Shown: positions 1-8,131, counted from the stretch's first letter. The stretch is DNA of 42,608 bases from Burkholderiales bacterium (GCA_026932235.1 JAIXKR010000028.1:1-42608); one strand, 5' to 3'. A program made the numbers and translations. Notes: a model not told the origin generated them from the letters alone.

Positions 1-256
1 CCATCTTCACCAGCGGGCCGATGATCTCGTGCACGTCGCCGCCGCTGCAGAAGTTCCCGCCTTCGCCGGCGAAGACGATGGCCTTGATGTCGGTGGCGTA
101 GCACATCTCGCGGAAGAGGTCGCGCAGCTCGCCGTAGGAATCGAAGGTGAGCGGGTTCTTGCGCTCGGGGCGGTTGAGGCTGATGGTGGCCACCTTGCCG
201 TTGACCGAATACTGGAAGTGCCTAGCCTGGTAGCCGGCGAGCTGCAGTCGCTTCAT
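1..256 (-). CDS. Enoyl-CoA hydratase/isomerase (crotonase) family protein, 3' end beyond window
   Basis: The first 85 residues of a crotonase-fold protein are present; the rest lies to the left of base 1. Visible family features are the N-terminal strand ending in [12 protein letters not shown] and the segment [14 protein letters not shown], which matches the usual A-G-x-x-F-(C/S)-x-G-x-D oxyanion-hole stretch. The start is the ATG at 256, preceded by AGGAGAACC at good spacing. It is the last visible gene of the minus-strand operon that begins at 6849, 53 nt after the ferritin-like gene. Members of this fold hydrate, isomerise or hydrolyse CoA thioesters. Next to a BadH-like dehydrogenase and a second crotonase it probably acts in a beta-oxidation-like or ring-opening step. 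Which step cannot be told from this fragment, because the second catalytic region is missing. Confidence 0.85.
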   Translation of the reverse strand, partial: MKRLQLAGYQARHFQYSVNGKVATISLNRPERKNPLTFDSYGELRDLFREMCYATDIKAIVFAGEGGNFCSGGDVHEIIGPLVKM

Positions 257-309
257 CGTGGTTCTCCTGGGTGTTTGAACGGTGGATCGGTGTGCGTGGG
301 TCCTGCGCC

Positions 310-807
310 TCAGGCCGTGGCGCTGCGGTCGGGGTCGTGCGACCAGGTCGCCGAAGGGCGCGGTGTGCGCGCCAGCCAGTCGTCCAGCGCCTGCACATGC
401 TCGGCCTCCTCGGCGGCGAACTCGGCGGCCAGGCGCTTGACTTCGGGGTCGGTGGACTGGGCTCCGGCCTGCGCGTAGTAGTCGCGCGCGCGCACCTCGT
501 TCTCGCGCGCATAGCGCAGCGCATCGTAGGCGTTGAGCCCAGGGTCGAAGGCTTCGTCGCCGCCGACCTCGGGCGGCTGGCGCCAGCGGTACTGCCAGCT
601 GCGCAGCGTCGGCAGCGCGATGCCCTTGGCACGCTCGACGATCGAATCGTGGTGCAGGTTGGAGTAGCGCACCATGTCGCGGAAGAGTTGCGAGACCTCG
701 TCGTTGCGGTAGGACTCCATCATGTCCGCGAGTTCGAGGTAGCGCTCGGCGGCCTCGCGCTCGAGGGCGATCGCATGTGCGAGGAATTCGGGCAGTGAGT
801 AGCTCAT
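310..807 (-). CDS. Ferritin-like (rubrerythrin-type) protein, 165 aa
   Basis: The protein is a predicted four-helix bundle. Helix 1 carries candidate metal ligands around E16-E21, and the last helix has the EAEH motif typical of rubrerythrin-like di-iron proteins (near residue 135). The position where a first ExxH motif would be expected reads YSNLHH (residues 48-53), so the histidine is kept and the acidic residue is lost; the di-iron site may be incomplete. There is no rubredoxin domain. I chose ATG 807 because GAGGT sits 5 nt upstream; a GTG two codons earlier is also in frame. The gene follows the SDR gene by 7 nt in the same operon. A role in peroxide or oxygen protection of an oxygen-sensitive CoA pathway is likely by analogy, not shown. 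Confidence 0.8.
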   Translation of the reverse strand: MSYSLPEFLAHAIALEREAAERYLELADMMESYRNDEVSQLFRDMVRYSNLHHDSIVERAKGIALPTLRSWQYRWRQPPEVGGDEAFDPGLNAYDALRYARENEVRARDYYAQAGAQSTDPEVKRLAAEFAAEEAEHVQALDDWLARTPRPSATWSHDPDRSATA

Positions 808-814
808 GACCACC

Positions 815-1561
815 TCAACCGACCATCGTCAGCCCGCCGCTGACGCTCAGCACCTGGCCGGTGACGAAATCCGAGCCGCTGCCGCTGAAGAAGACGATGG
901 CGTCGGCGACTTCCTGCGGCTGACCCAGGCGTCGCATGGGAATGGCCTTGGTGAGCGCGTCCTTCACCTTGTCGGGCACCGCTGCCATGAGCGGCGTGTC
1001 GGTCGGACCGGGGCAGACGCAGTTGACGTTGATCTTGTAGCGCGCGACCTCGCGCGCGAGCGACTTGGTGAAGGCGATCAGGCCGCCCTTGGCGCCGGAG
1101 TACACCGTCTCGCCCAGGCTGCCGACGCGGCCGGCGTCGCTGGCGACGTTGACGATCTTGCCGCTGCTGCGCTCGATCATCGCCGGCAGCAGCGCCTTGG
1201 TGAGCGTCATCGGACCGACGAAGTTGAGCGCGATGACCTTGTCCCAGAAGTCGGGCGTGCCTTCCCAGAAGGGGGCGGTGCGGCCCCAGCCGGCGGCGTT
1301 GACGAGGATGTCGGCGGCACCGTGCTGCGCCGTCAGCGCCTGCGCGAAGGCGGCGATCGAGTCGTTCGAGGTCATGTCCACGCCCAGGTACTGGGCCTGG
1401 TGACCGGCGGCGCGCAGTTCGGCCGCGGCCTTCTCGCCGGGCTCGGCAGCGATGTCGGCGACGATCACCTTCGCGCCGGCGGCGGCAAGAGCGGTGGCGG
1501 TGGCGCGACCGATGCCGGATGCGGCACCGGTGACGACCGCGAGCTTGTTCTTGAGCGTCAT
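815..1561 (-). CDS. Short-chain dehydrogenase/reductase, BadH-like (2-hydroxycyclohexanecarboxyl-CoA dehydrogenase family)
   Basis: This is a 248-aa classical SDR with the nucleotide-binding motif TGAASGIG near residue 10, the catalytic serine in NVASDAG, and the catalytic YSGAK (Tyr/Lys). The stretch CPGPTDT and the C-terminus GQVLSVSGGLTM closely resemble what I recall of BadH, which oxidises 2-hydroxycyclohexanecarboxyl-CoA to the 2-keto compound with NAD in Rhodopseudomonas. That resemblance is from memory, not an alignment. The ATG overlaps the stop of the upstream crotonase (ATGA), so translation is probably coupled. Set between two crotonases, it fits the 3-hydroxyacyl-CoA dehydrogenase step of an alicyclic or aromatic CoA-ester route. 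The exact substrate is uncertain. Confidence 0.85.
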   Translation of the reverse strand: MTLKNKLAVVTGAASGIGRATATALAAAGAKVIVADIAAEPGEKAAAELRAAGHQAQYLGVDMTSNDSIAAFAQALTAQHGAADILVNAAGWGRTAPFWEGTPDFWDKVIALNFVGPMTLTKALLPAMIERSSGKIVNVASDAGRVGSLGETVYSGAKGGLIAFTKSLAREVARYKINVNCVCPGPTDTPLMAAVPDKVKDALTKAIPMRRLGQPQEVADAIVFFSGSGSDFVTGQVLSVSGGLTMVG

Positions 1562-2349
1562 GGTTTCTCCTTCGGGGTGGAAGTGCTCTTGTCGAGAAAG
1601 GACGAGACGCGGCGCCGCGTCTCGGGATGATCGTAAAGCCGCCGCGTCGCCGCGATCTCGGCGGCGAAGCCGTCGCCGCGCGCGGCCGCGGCGAGCGCGA
1701 TGCAGCGCTTGGTCTCGGCCAGCGTGTGGCGCGGCAGCGTGCCGCAGCGCGCGGCCAGCGCGCGCGCGGCTTCGGGCAGTTCGGCGCGCGGCAGCGACCA
1801 CTGCACGAGGCCCAGGCGCAGCGCCTCCTGACCGGTGAGCGTCTCGCTGCCCAGGATGAGGCGGCGCGCCGTGCCAACGCCGACGAGCTGCGTCAGGCGC
1901 TGCGTGCCGCCGGCGGCGGCGAGCAGGCCCAGGCCGGCCTCGGGCAGGCCCACGCGCGCCTCGTCGGCGGCGATGCGCCAGTCGCAGGCCAGCGCCAGCT
2001 CGAAGCCGCCGCCCAGTGCTGCGCCGCCGATCTCGGCCAGGGTCACGCAGGAGAGGTTCTCCAGGCGCGCGAACACGCGCTGCATCTCGAGCACGACGCC
2101 GACCATGCGGTTGCGGCCTTCGGGCGTGGCGATGGACGAGCGCATGAGGTCCAGGTCGGCGCCGGCGCAGAAGACCTTGTGCGCGCTGCGCAGGTGCAGG
2201 ACACAGACGCCCTCGTCCGCTTCGGCGAGGTCGATGGCCTCATCCAGTTCGACGAGCAGGCGGTCGTCGACGGCGTTCACCGGCGGGCGTTCGAGCGTGA
2301 CCACGAGGGCCGCACCCTCGCGCCTCGTGGACAGGCGCTGCCGGCTCAT
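1558..2349 (-). CDS. Enoyl-CoA hydratase/isomerase family protein, 263 aa
   Basis: This is a full-length crotonase. The oxyanion-hole region HKVFCAGADLDL, the segment GGAALGGGFELALACD (with a Glu at the position of rat hydratase Glu144) and GLPEAGLGLL (with a Glu at the Glu164 position) are all present, so hydratase activity is plausible. The usual Pro in the following G-x-x-P-G-x-G-G-T-Q-R-L motif is replaced (LAAAGGTQRL). The ATG at 2349 overlaps the stop of the CoA ligase gene, and the gene's own stop overlaps the SDR start, so three genes are translationally linked. The likely role is hydration of an unsaturated acyl- or alicyclic-CoA, giving the hydroxyacyl-CoA for the neighbouring SDR. 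The substrate is inferred from context only. Confidence 0.87.
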   Translation of the reverse strand: MSRQRLSTRREGAALVVTLERPPVNAVDDRLLVELDEAIDLAEADEGVCVLHLRSAHKVFCAGADLDLMRSSIATPEGRNRMVGVVLEMQRVFARLENLSCVTLAEIGGAALGGGFELALACDWRIAADEARVGLPEAGLGLLAAAGGTQRLTQLVGVGTARRLILGSETLTGQEALRLGLVQWSLPRAELPEAARALAARCGTLPRHTLAETKRCIALAAAARGDGFAAEIAATRRLYDHPETRRRVSSFLDKSTSTPKEKP

Positions 2350-4481
2350 GCCGTCTCCTCTCCGAGCAGTTCGGCGAGCTTGCGCCGCAGCAGCTTGCCG
2401 GTGGCCGTACGCGGAATGGCGTCGACCGGCTGCAGCCAGCGCGGGCGCTGGTACTGCGGCAGCGTCTGGCTGCGCGTGGCGAGTTCGCGCTCGACGGCAT
2501 CCCGCTGGCCCTCGCGCGCGACGTAGAAATACGCCAGCGAGTCGAAGCCGTCGGCGTCGGTGATGCGCACCGCCGCGCCTTCGACGAGGCTTGGCGTGCC
2601 GGCGCTCAGGCGCTCCTCGACGTCGTTGAGGTTCACCCAGCGGCCCTTGATCTTGAGCAGCGTGTCCTCGCGCCCGGCGAAGCGCCAGCCGCCGCCTTCG
2701 GTGGCGACGAAGAGGTCGGCGGGACAGAAGGCGCCGTCGCGGAAGCTGTCGGCCTGCGAGGCCGGGCGGTCGAGATAGCCCAGCGCCTGGCAGTCGAGCT
2801 TGAAGCGCAGCCGCGTCGGCCGCCCGTCGGCGGCGCTGTCGGGGTCGAGCGCGCTCACGCGCACGCCGGGCGAGGGCTGCAGGCCGTCGTCGCCTTCGCG
2901 CGCGGTCAGCACCAGCACCAGCGTCTCGGAGGCGCCATAGCCATCGAACATCGGCAGGCCGGTGGCCTCGCGCCAGGCCTCGCGCAGGCTCTGCGGCAGC
3001 GCTTCGCCGGCCGAGACGCACAGGCGCACGCCGGCCTGGGCGATTCCCGCGCCCAGGCCTTCGGCCAGCAGCAGCCGGTAAAGCGAGGGTACGCTGAAGA
3101 GCACGGTCGGCCGTGTCGCGGCGACGACCTCGGCCACGCCCTGGGGCGTGGGCCACTGCGGGTCGAGGATGACGGTGGCGCCGATCTTCAGCCCCGCCCA
3201 CAGGCTGTTCGTCTGCGGGTAGGAGAAGAACAGGCGCGAACTGGCGAAGAGGCGGTCGTTCTCGGTGATTCCCAGGCGCTCGCGCGAGACGCGCTCGATC
3301 TCGCGCGCGAAGCGGTGCCCGTGCACGACGGCCTTGGGCTTGCCCGAGGTACCCGACGAATGCACCCAGAAGGCCGGGGTGTCGGGATCGACCAGACGCG
3401 GCGGGATCGGCTCCATCGCCGAGACGAGGCGGCGGCTGTCGTCGACGAGCACGACGCGCTCGCGCCACGGCGCCGGCGTGTCCTCCGCCGTCTCGGCGAG
3501 GATGACCGTGAAGCCGGCTTCCTCCAGGATGTACTCCCATTCCGGCGCCGGAACCTTGGGGTTCACGGCGACCGCGGTGCCCCCGGCCCAGATCGTGGCC
3601 AGGAACGCGACCACCCAATCGAGCCCGTCGGGCAGCTTGATCGCCACGCGGTGCCCGCGCGCCAGGCCGCGCTGGCGCCACAGCGCCGCGGCGCGCGCGA
3701 CGCGATCGCGCAGCTCGCCGTGGGTGAGCCGGTGCTCGCCGCAGACGAGTGCGATGCGCTCCGGGTCATGCCCCTGCAGCAGCAGGGCCGCCGCATTGAT
3801 GAGGCCGTCGGCCGAGGTCGCCTGCACCGCGTCCGACGCGCCGAAGAGGCCCGGGCGCCCCTGCCGCCAGCGCCCGAACTCGGTCTTCAGCGTGTGCGCG
3901 TGCTCGCGCTCCTCGGCCGCGAGCTCGCGAAAGAGCGCGCGCTCGGCCGAGCCTTCGGGCGCGGCATGGGCGTGCTCGGTGAAGAAGGCCGCTGCGCGCT
4001 CCTCGAGGCCGATGGCGATGGCGAACAGGTTCTCCGGATCCTCGGGGCGATGCGCGACGTCGGCAAAGAGTGCAGCGACCTCGAGCCGGAAGTCCGGCGA
4101 GGGATTGGGAACGTCGATGTGGTAGCGGCGCGAGAGCGTCTCCATATGCTCGCCCTCCATCACCGCGAAGCGGCCGAAGAGCTGACGCAGCACCGGGTCC
4201 GTCGCCGCCGCCGCGGCGCGCTGGTAGAAGGCGCGCCCGCCGAGCTCGATCTCGAAGGCCATGCGCAGCGCGTGCAGCGCCTGGCCCACGGGGCTGGCGC
4301 GCTCGCCCTCGCACAGTTGCAGTTCGCCGCCGCAGTCGGGGCAGCGGCCGTAGGGCAGCGCGAAGCCCTCGCTGATCTTGCCGCAGCCGCAGCACTGCCA
4401 CTGGCTGGGCGCATCGGCGCAGCAGATGTAGGGGCCTTCGCTGTCGTCGGCCAGGGGACGATGGCACTTGGGGCACAACAT
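2346..4481 (-). CDS. Zinc-ribbon/rubrerythrin domain fused to a benzoate-CoA-ligase-like AMP-forming enzyme, 711 aa
   Basis: Three modules lie in one chain. Residues 1-55 are a Cys-rich zinc-ribbon or rubredoxin-like head with pairs C3/C6, C20/C21, C30/C31/C33 and C47/C50. Residues about 65-205 are a rubrerythrin-type ferritin domain with both ExxH-type motifs intact (EGEH and EREH). Residues about 225-711 are an acyl-adenylate synthetase with the P-loop-like SSGTSGKPK, the GYGASE motif, a hinge region near KIKGRWVNL and the C-terminal catalytic lysine in PRTATGKLLR. The ligase part resembles benzoate-CoA ligases (for example FFSYPQTNSLWAGLK). It should activate an aromatic or alicyclic acid with ATP and CoA. 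I know of no standard role for a fused rubrerythrin; oxygen or peroxide sensing or protection is an inference. The start ATG lies 16 nt after the NfnAB-type gene. Confidence 0.88.
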   Translation of the reverse strand: MLCPKCHRPLADDSEGPYICCADAPSQWQCCGCGKISEGFALPYGRCPDCGGELQLCEGERASPVGQALHALRMAFEIELGGRAFYQRAAAAATDPVLRQLFGRFAVMEGEHMETLSRRYHIDVPNPSPDFRLEVAALFADVAHRPEDPENLFAIAIGLEERAAAFFTEHAHAAPEGSAERALFRELAAEEREHAHTLKTEFGRWRQGRPGLFGASDAVQATSADGLINAAALLLQGHDPERIALVCGEHRLTHGELRDRVARAAALWRQRGLARGHRVAIKLPDGLDWVVAFLATIWAGGTAVAVNPKVPAPEWEYILEEAGFTVILAETAEDTPAPWRERVVLVDDSRRLVSAMEPIPPRLVDPDTPAFWVHSSGTSGKPKAVVHGHRFAREIERVSRERLGITENDRLFASSRLFFSYPQTNSLWAGLKIGATVILDPQWPTPQGVAEVVAATRPTVLFSVPSLYRLLLAEGLGAGIAQAGVRLCVSAGEALPQSLREAWREATGLPMFDGYGASETLVLVLTAREGDDGLQPSPGVRVSALDPDSAADGRPTRLRFKLDCQALGYLDRPASQADSFRDGAFCPADLFVATEGGGWRFAGREDTLLKIKGRWVNLNDVEERLSAGTPSLVEGAAVRITDADGFDSLAYFYVAREGQRDAVERELATRSQTLPQYQRPRWLQPVDAIPRTATGKLLRRKLAELLGEETA

Positions 4482-4497
4482 GGCGGGCAGGCTCCGG

Positions 4498-6849
4498 TCA
4501 GGCGGTGGCGGTGGCCGACGCCTTGGCGGCGTCGGCGTCGACGTATTCCGCCGGCGGCGGCACCTGCGGCGGCCACTCGACGCGTTCGTGCTGCAGCCAG
4601 TGGCCGATGGCGCGCGCGGCGCGCCGGCCCGCGGCCATCGCCAGGATCACGGTGGCACCGCCGGTGACGATGTCGCCGCCGGCGAACACCCCGCGCATGC
4701 TGGTGGCCTGCGTCTGCCCGTCGGCGGCGATGAAGCCGCGCTTGTCGAGTTCGAGCCCCGGCGTCGAACGACCGACGATGGGATTGGCCTGCGTGCCCAG
4801 GGCGTAGATGACGCTGTCGCAAGGCCACTCGACGAACTCGTCCAGCGGCAGCGGCTGGCGGCGACCGCGCGCATCGGGTTCGCCGAGCATCATCTTCTGC
4901 GCGCGCAGGCCGCGCACGTCGCCGCGCTCGTCGAGCAGGATGGCCACCGGCGCGTGCAGGAAGGAGAAGTCCACGCCCTCCTCGCGCGCGTGGCGCAGCT
5001 CCTCCACGCGCGCCGGCGCCTCGGCTTCGGAGCGGCGGTAGACGCAGCGCACCTGTGCCCCCAGGCGGCGCGCGGTGCGCAGGCAGTCCATCGCGGTGTT
5101 GCCCGCACCGATCACGGCCACGCGCTCGCCCACGCCCACCGGCGTGTCGCGGTAGGGGAAGCGGTCGCCGCCCATGAGGTTCACGCGCGTGAGGAACTCG
5201 TTGGCCGAGAACACCTGCCCGGCCGATTCGCCCGGGATGCCGAGGAAGGTCGGCGCGCCCGCGCCGGCGGCGATGAACACCGCGTCGAAACCCATCTTGT
5301 CCATCAGCTGGTCGATGCGGAAGGTCTTGCCGATCACCTTGTTGGTCAGGAACTTCACGCCCGCGTCGCGCAGCTGCTTCAACTCGCGGTCGATGATGCT
5401 GCGCGGCAGGCGGAAGGAGGGGATGCCGTAGCGCAGCACACCGCCGACCACGTGCAAGGCCTCGAAGACGGTGACGTCGACGCCGAGCTTGACGAGGTCG
5501 GCCGCCGCCGCCAGGCCGCCCGGGCCCGAGCCGACGATGGCCACGCGCCCGCAGGGTTCGCGGTCTGGCTCCGGCGCTCGCACCGCCGGCACCGGCGCAT
5601 GGTCGCCGACGAAGCGCTCGAGACGCCCGATGGCCACCGGCTCCATCTTCGCCCTCACGAGGATGCACTGCGCCTCGCACTGGCTCTCCTGCGGACACAC
5701 GCGCCCGCAGATCGAGGGGAAGGGGCTGGAGTCGTGGATCGCCGAGAGCGCCGAAGGCAGGTCGCGCAGCAGCAGGTGGCGGATGAAGCGCGGGATGTCG
5801 ATGCGCACCGGGCAGCCTTCGACGCAGGTCGGCTTGGCACACTGGATGCAGCGCTCGGCCTCGCGCAACGCGTCGATCTGCGCGTAGCCGAGGTTGACCT
5901 CGTCGAACGTTGCCGAGCGCTCCTCGGGGTCGCGCTCGGGCATGGGCACCTGCGTGCGTTCGAGCGCGGCGTACTTCTTGTAGGTGCGCTTGCCCTGCTT
6001 GACGAGCAGCTCCTCGAGGCTGCAGACGTGCGCGTGGTCGGCGTTGGCCTGCTCCTCCTGCGCCTTGAAGCGGCGCTGGCGCGCGATCAGCTCGTCGAAG
6101 TCGATCTGGTGCGCGTCGAAGTCGGGGCCGTCGACGCAGGCGAACTGCACCTTGCCGCCGACGGTGACGCGGCAGGAGCCGCACATGCCGGTGCCGTCGA
6201 CCATGATGGTGTTCAGCGAGACCATGGTGCGCACGCCGAAGGGGCGCGAGGCCTCGGAGCAGGCGCGCATCATCGGCATGGGGCCGATCGCCACGACGAG
6301 GTCGGCCGGGTCGCGCTGCAGCAGCTCGGTGAGCGCGGCGTCGACGTAGCCGGCGCGCCCGGCGCTGCCGTCGTCGGTGCAGACGATCAGCTCATCGGCC
6401 CAGGCGCCGAGCTTGTCCAGCCAGAAGCGGCGCGAGGCGTCGCGAAAGCCGACGATGCAGGTGGTGCGGTTGCCCGCCTCCTTGAACGCGCGCAGCTGCG
6501 GGAACACCGGCGCCACGCCCAGGCCGCCGCCCACGAGCACGACGTGCCCGGCCTTCTCGATGTGCTGCGGCAGCCCGAGCGGCCCGACGAAGTCCAGCAC
6601 CTCGTCGCCCTCGGCGTACTGGTCGCGCATCGCCGCCGTCGTCTTGCCCAAAGCCTGCACGACGATGGTGATGGTGCCGCGCTCGCGGTCGAAGTCGGCC
6701 ACGGTGAGCGGGATGCGCTCGCCGTCCTCGTGCAGGCGCACCATCACGAAGTGGCCGGGCTCGGCGGCGTCGGCGACGTCGGGGGCCTCGAGCTCCCAGA
6801 GGAAGGTGAGGTCGGAGAACTGTTCGCGTCGGACGATGCGGTTGCTCAC
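4498..6849 (-). CDS. Fused NfnA-NfnB-type flavoprotein (NAD(P)H:ferredoxin oxidoreductase / transhydrogenase), 783 aa
   Basis: Residues about 1-280 match the NfnA/SudB family: an FAD-binding ferredoxin-reductase fold, the nucleotide-binding GGGLGVAPV, and a [2Fe-2S] region with DGTGMCGSC and a later FACVDGPDFD. Residues about 330-770 match NfnB/SudA/GltD: two Cys-rich 4Fe-4S motifs (CIQCAKPTCVEGCP; CGRVCPQESQCEAQC), an FAD GSGPGG motif and an NAD(P) GAGNTA motif. Normally these are two subunits; here they form one protein. NfnAB couples NADH, NADPH and ferredoxin by electron bifurcation. A simpler NADPH:ferredoxin reductase that feeds benzoyl-CoA reductase, like the one proposed for Azoarcus BzdV, is the alternative. 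Translation starts at a GTG with AAGGAG upstream. It is the first gene of the operon, behind the conserved promoter block at 6923-6963. Confidence 0.87.
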   Translation of the reverse strand: MSNRIVRREQFSDLTFLWELEAPDVADAAEPGHFVMVRLHEDGERIPLTVADFDRERGTITIVVQALGKTTAAMRDQYAEGDEVLDFVGPLGLPQHIEKAGHVVLVGGGLGVAPVFPQLRAFKEAGNRTTCIVGFRDASRRFWLDKLGAWADELIVCTDDGSAGRAGYVDAALTELLQRDPADLVVAIGPMPMMRACSEASRPFGVRTMVSLNTIMVDGTGMCGSCRVTVGGKVQFACVDGPDFDAHQIDFDELIARQRRFKAQEEQANADHAHVCSLEELLVKQGKRTYKKYAALERTQVPMPERDPEERSATFDEVNLGYAQIDALREAERCIQCAKPTCVEGCPVRIDIPRFIRHLLLRDLPSALSAIHDSSPFPSICGRVCPQESQCEAQCILVRAKMEPVAIGRLERFVGDHAPVPAVRAPEPDREPCGRVAIVGSGPGGLAAAADLVKLGVDVTVFEALHVVGGVLRYGIPSFRLPRSIIDRELKQLRDAGVKFLTNKVIGKTFRIDQLMDKMGFDAVFIAAGAGAPTFLGIPGESAGQVFSANEFLTRVNLMGGDRFPYRDTPVGVGERVAVIGAGNTAMDCLRTARRLGAQVRCVYRRSEAEAPARVEELRHAREEGVDFSFLHAPVAILLDERGDVRGLRAQKMMLGEPDARGRRQPLPLDEFVEWPCDSVIYALGTQANPIVGRSTPGLELDKRGFIAADGQTQATSMRGVFAGGDIVTGGATVILAMAAGRRAARAIGHWLQHERVEWPPQVPPPAEYVDADAAKASATATA

Positions 6850-6922
6850 GAGCTTTGTCTCCTTGTCGTCGGTGATTCCGATCGCCTGCTTCGAGCGGAA
6901 TGTTTCACTTGCAAAGGTTCAA

Positions 6923-6963
6923 TTTGGTACCGCAATACCCGAATTGGCTTTGATCTGGTGCAA
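6923..6963 (-). promoter_or_regulatory. Promoter block of the NfnAB operon: FNR/CRP-like box plus GGTACCAAA
   Basis: Read on the minus strand, TTGCACCAGATCAA (6963-6950; 8 of 10 matches to the FNR consensus TTGAT-N4-ATCAA) is followed after 4 nt by AATTC and after 9 more by GGTACCAAA. The same arrangement precedes padB at 8216-8255. The distance from the end of the block to the operon's GTG is 73 nt. The repetition of the block supports a real regulatory unit. Naming the regulator (FNR or AcpR-like) is inference from the box. Confidence 0.6.
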
Positions 6964-6996
6964 TGCGATGCGTCGGGAGGGTGACTACGTTCGGCA

Positions 6997-7035
6997 GGTT
7001 GCCGCCAAGGCGTGCGGGCGACAAAGGCGGCAACC
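6997..7035. repeat. 10-bp perfect inverted repeat upstream of lysR
   Basis: GGTTGCCGCC (6997-7006) and its exact reverse complement GGCGGCAACC (7026-7035) are separated by 19 nt. The arms are 29 bp apart start to start, close to three helical turns. This could be an operator read from one face of the DNA, or a stem in a leader RNA of lysR. No T-run follows, so a terminator is unlikely. Confidence 0.45.
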
Positions 7036-7177
7036 CGCGCGCGTCGGGCAGGCTGGCGCGCCGTGCACGCGACGTGGCCCGGGTTCGGCGCAGGGCGCAA
7101 TCTAGTGCCCGTCGCGAGCGCGGGCCAATGGATTGAGCGAATCCGCCGCATCGACGCGGCGAATGAGGATCCGGACC

Positions 7178-8131
7178 ATGGCACTGAACTTCCGCCAGCT
7201 CGACCTCAACCTGCTGCGCGTGCTCTGCGCCATCCACCGCACCGGCTCGGTGACCGAGGCGGGTTGCCAGCTCGCACTCTCGCAATCGGCCACCAGCAAC
7301 GCGCTCGCGCGGCTGCGCCACTGCTTCGGCGACGCCCTCTTCGTGCGCTCGCCGACCGGCCTGCACCCGACGCGGCTGGCGCAGCGCATCACGCCGCTGG
7401 TGGCGGCGCACCTGCTGGAGCTGGAGAGCGCGCTCTGCCGCGGCCAGAGCTTCGACCCCGAGACCGACGGCGTGCACTGGCGCCTCTCGCTCAGCGACCT
7501 GGGCGAGATGATGTTCATGCCCACGCTGGCGCGCCAGGTGCGCCGGCTCTCGCCCGCGAGCCGCCTCACCAACGAAGCCGTCGATGCCGAGCGCGTGAGC
7601 GCGGCGCTGGAGTCGCGCGAGATCGACCTCGCCATCGGCATGCTCGCGGCCGAGCACCAGGGCGTGATCGGTGAACTGCTCTTTCACGAGCACTACGTGG
7701 CGCTGACCGACAAGGACTGGCAGCCGCCGCAGCCGGCACCGGCGCAGCGGCTGGAGCGCGCCCAGCTGGCACAGGCGGCGCTGGCGCTGGCGGCACCGAC
7801 CGAAAGCCTGCTCGGCAGCGTGCAGCGCCTGCTCGAACGGCTGGGCCTGGCTGCCACGAGCTGCGTTCGTCTGCGCCATTTCGGCGCCGTGCCGGCGCTC
7901 GTCCATGGCACCGACCTGGTCGCCATCGTGCCGCAGATGTTCGCCGACGCCGAGGCCGGCCGCCACGGACTGCGCGCCTGGACGCTGCCCGACGGCGTCG
8001 GCTACGACGTCGTGATGCTCTGGCACGAAAGCGTCAGCGCCGACCCGGCCCAGCGCTGGCTGCGCGAACTGGTGCGCAGCCTTTTCGGCCGTGGTCGCGA
8101 CGCCGCCAACGAGTCCGCGATCGCCGGTTGA
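7178..8131 (+). CDS. LysR-family transcriptional regulator, 317 aa
   Basis: Residues about 7-66 form the winged helix-turn-helix of the LysR family (DLNLLRVLCAIHRTGSVTEA, then SQSATSNALARLR and GDALFVRS). The pattern is closest to the NahR/NodD/PcpR branch often tied to aromatic catabolism. Residues about 95-300 are the periplasmic-binding-protein-like effector domain. I chose ATG 7178, which begins the conserved domain and has GAGGATCCGG upstream; in-frame starts at 7163 and 7133 are possible. The gene lies between the NfnAB operon (divergent) and padB (downstream, same strand), so it may control either or both, perhaps with phenylacetate, a CoA ester or a related acid as inducer. That role is inferred from position only. 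Confidence 0.88.
   Translation: MALNFRQLDLNLLRVLCAIHRTGSVTEAGCQLALSQSATSNALARLRHCFGDALFVRSPTGLHPTRLAQRITPLVAAHLLELESALCRGQSFDPETDGVHWRLSLSDLGEMMFMPTLARQVRRLSPASRLTNEAVDAERVSAALESREIDLAIGMLAAEHQGVIGELLFHEHYVALTDKDWQPPQPAPAQRLERAQLAQAALALAAPTESLLGSVQRLLERLGLAATSCVRLRHFGAVPALVHGTDLVAIVPQMFADAEAGRHGLRAWTLPDGVGYDVVMLWHESVSADPAQRWLRELVRSLFGRGRDAANESAIAG

Larger units (their letters stand above)
6850..7177. other. Divergent intergenic region, 328 nt
   Basis: This region lies between the minus-strand NfnAB operon and the plus-strand lysR gene. It holds the FNR-like/GGTACCAAA block (6923-6963), a 10-bp inverted repeat (6997-7035) and the ribosome binding site of lysR. I find no convincing coding sequence in it. 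The part near 6880-6965 is noticeably more AT-rich than its surroundings, as expected of a promoter. Confidence 0.7.

Noticed and set aside
4468-6984. 838-codon plus-strand frame opposite the NfnAB-type gene
   Set aside because: It is a shadow of the minus-strand flavoprotein; no family motif and no ribosome binding site.
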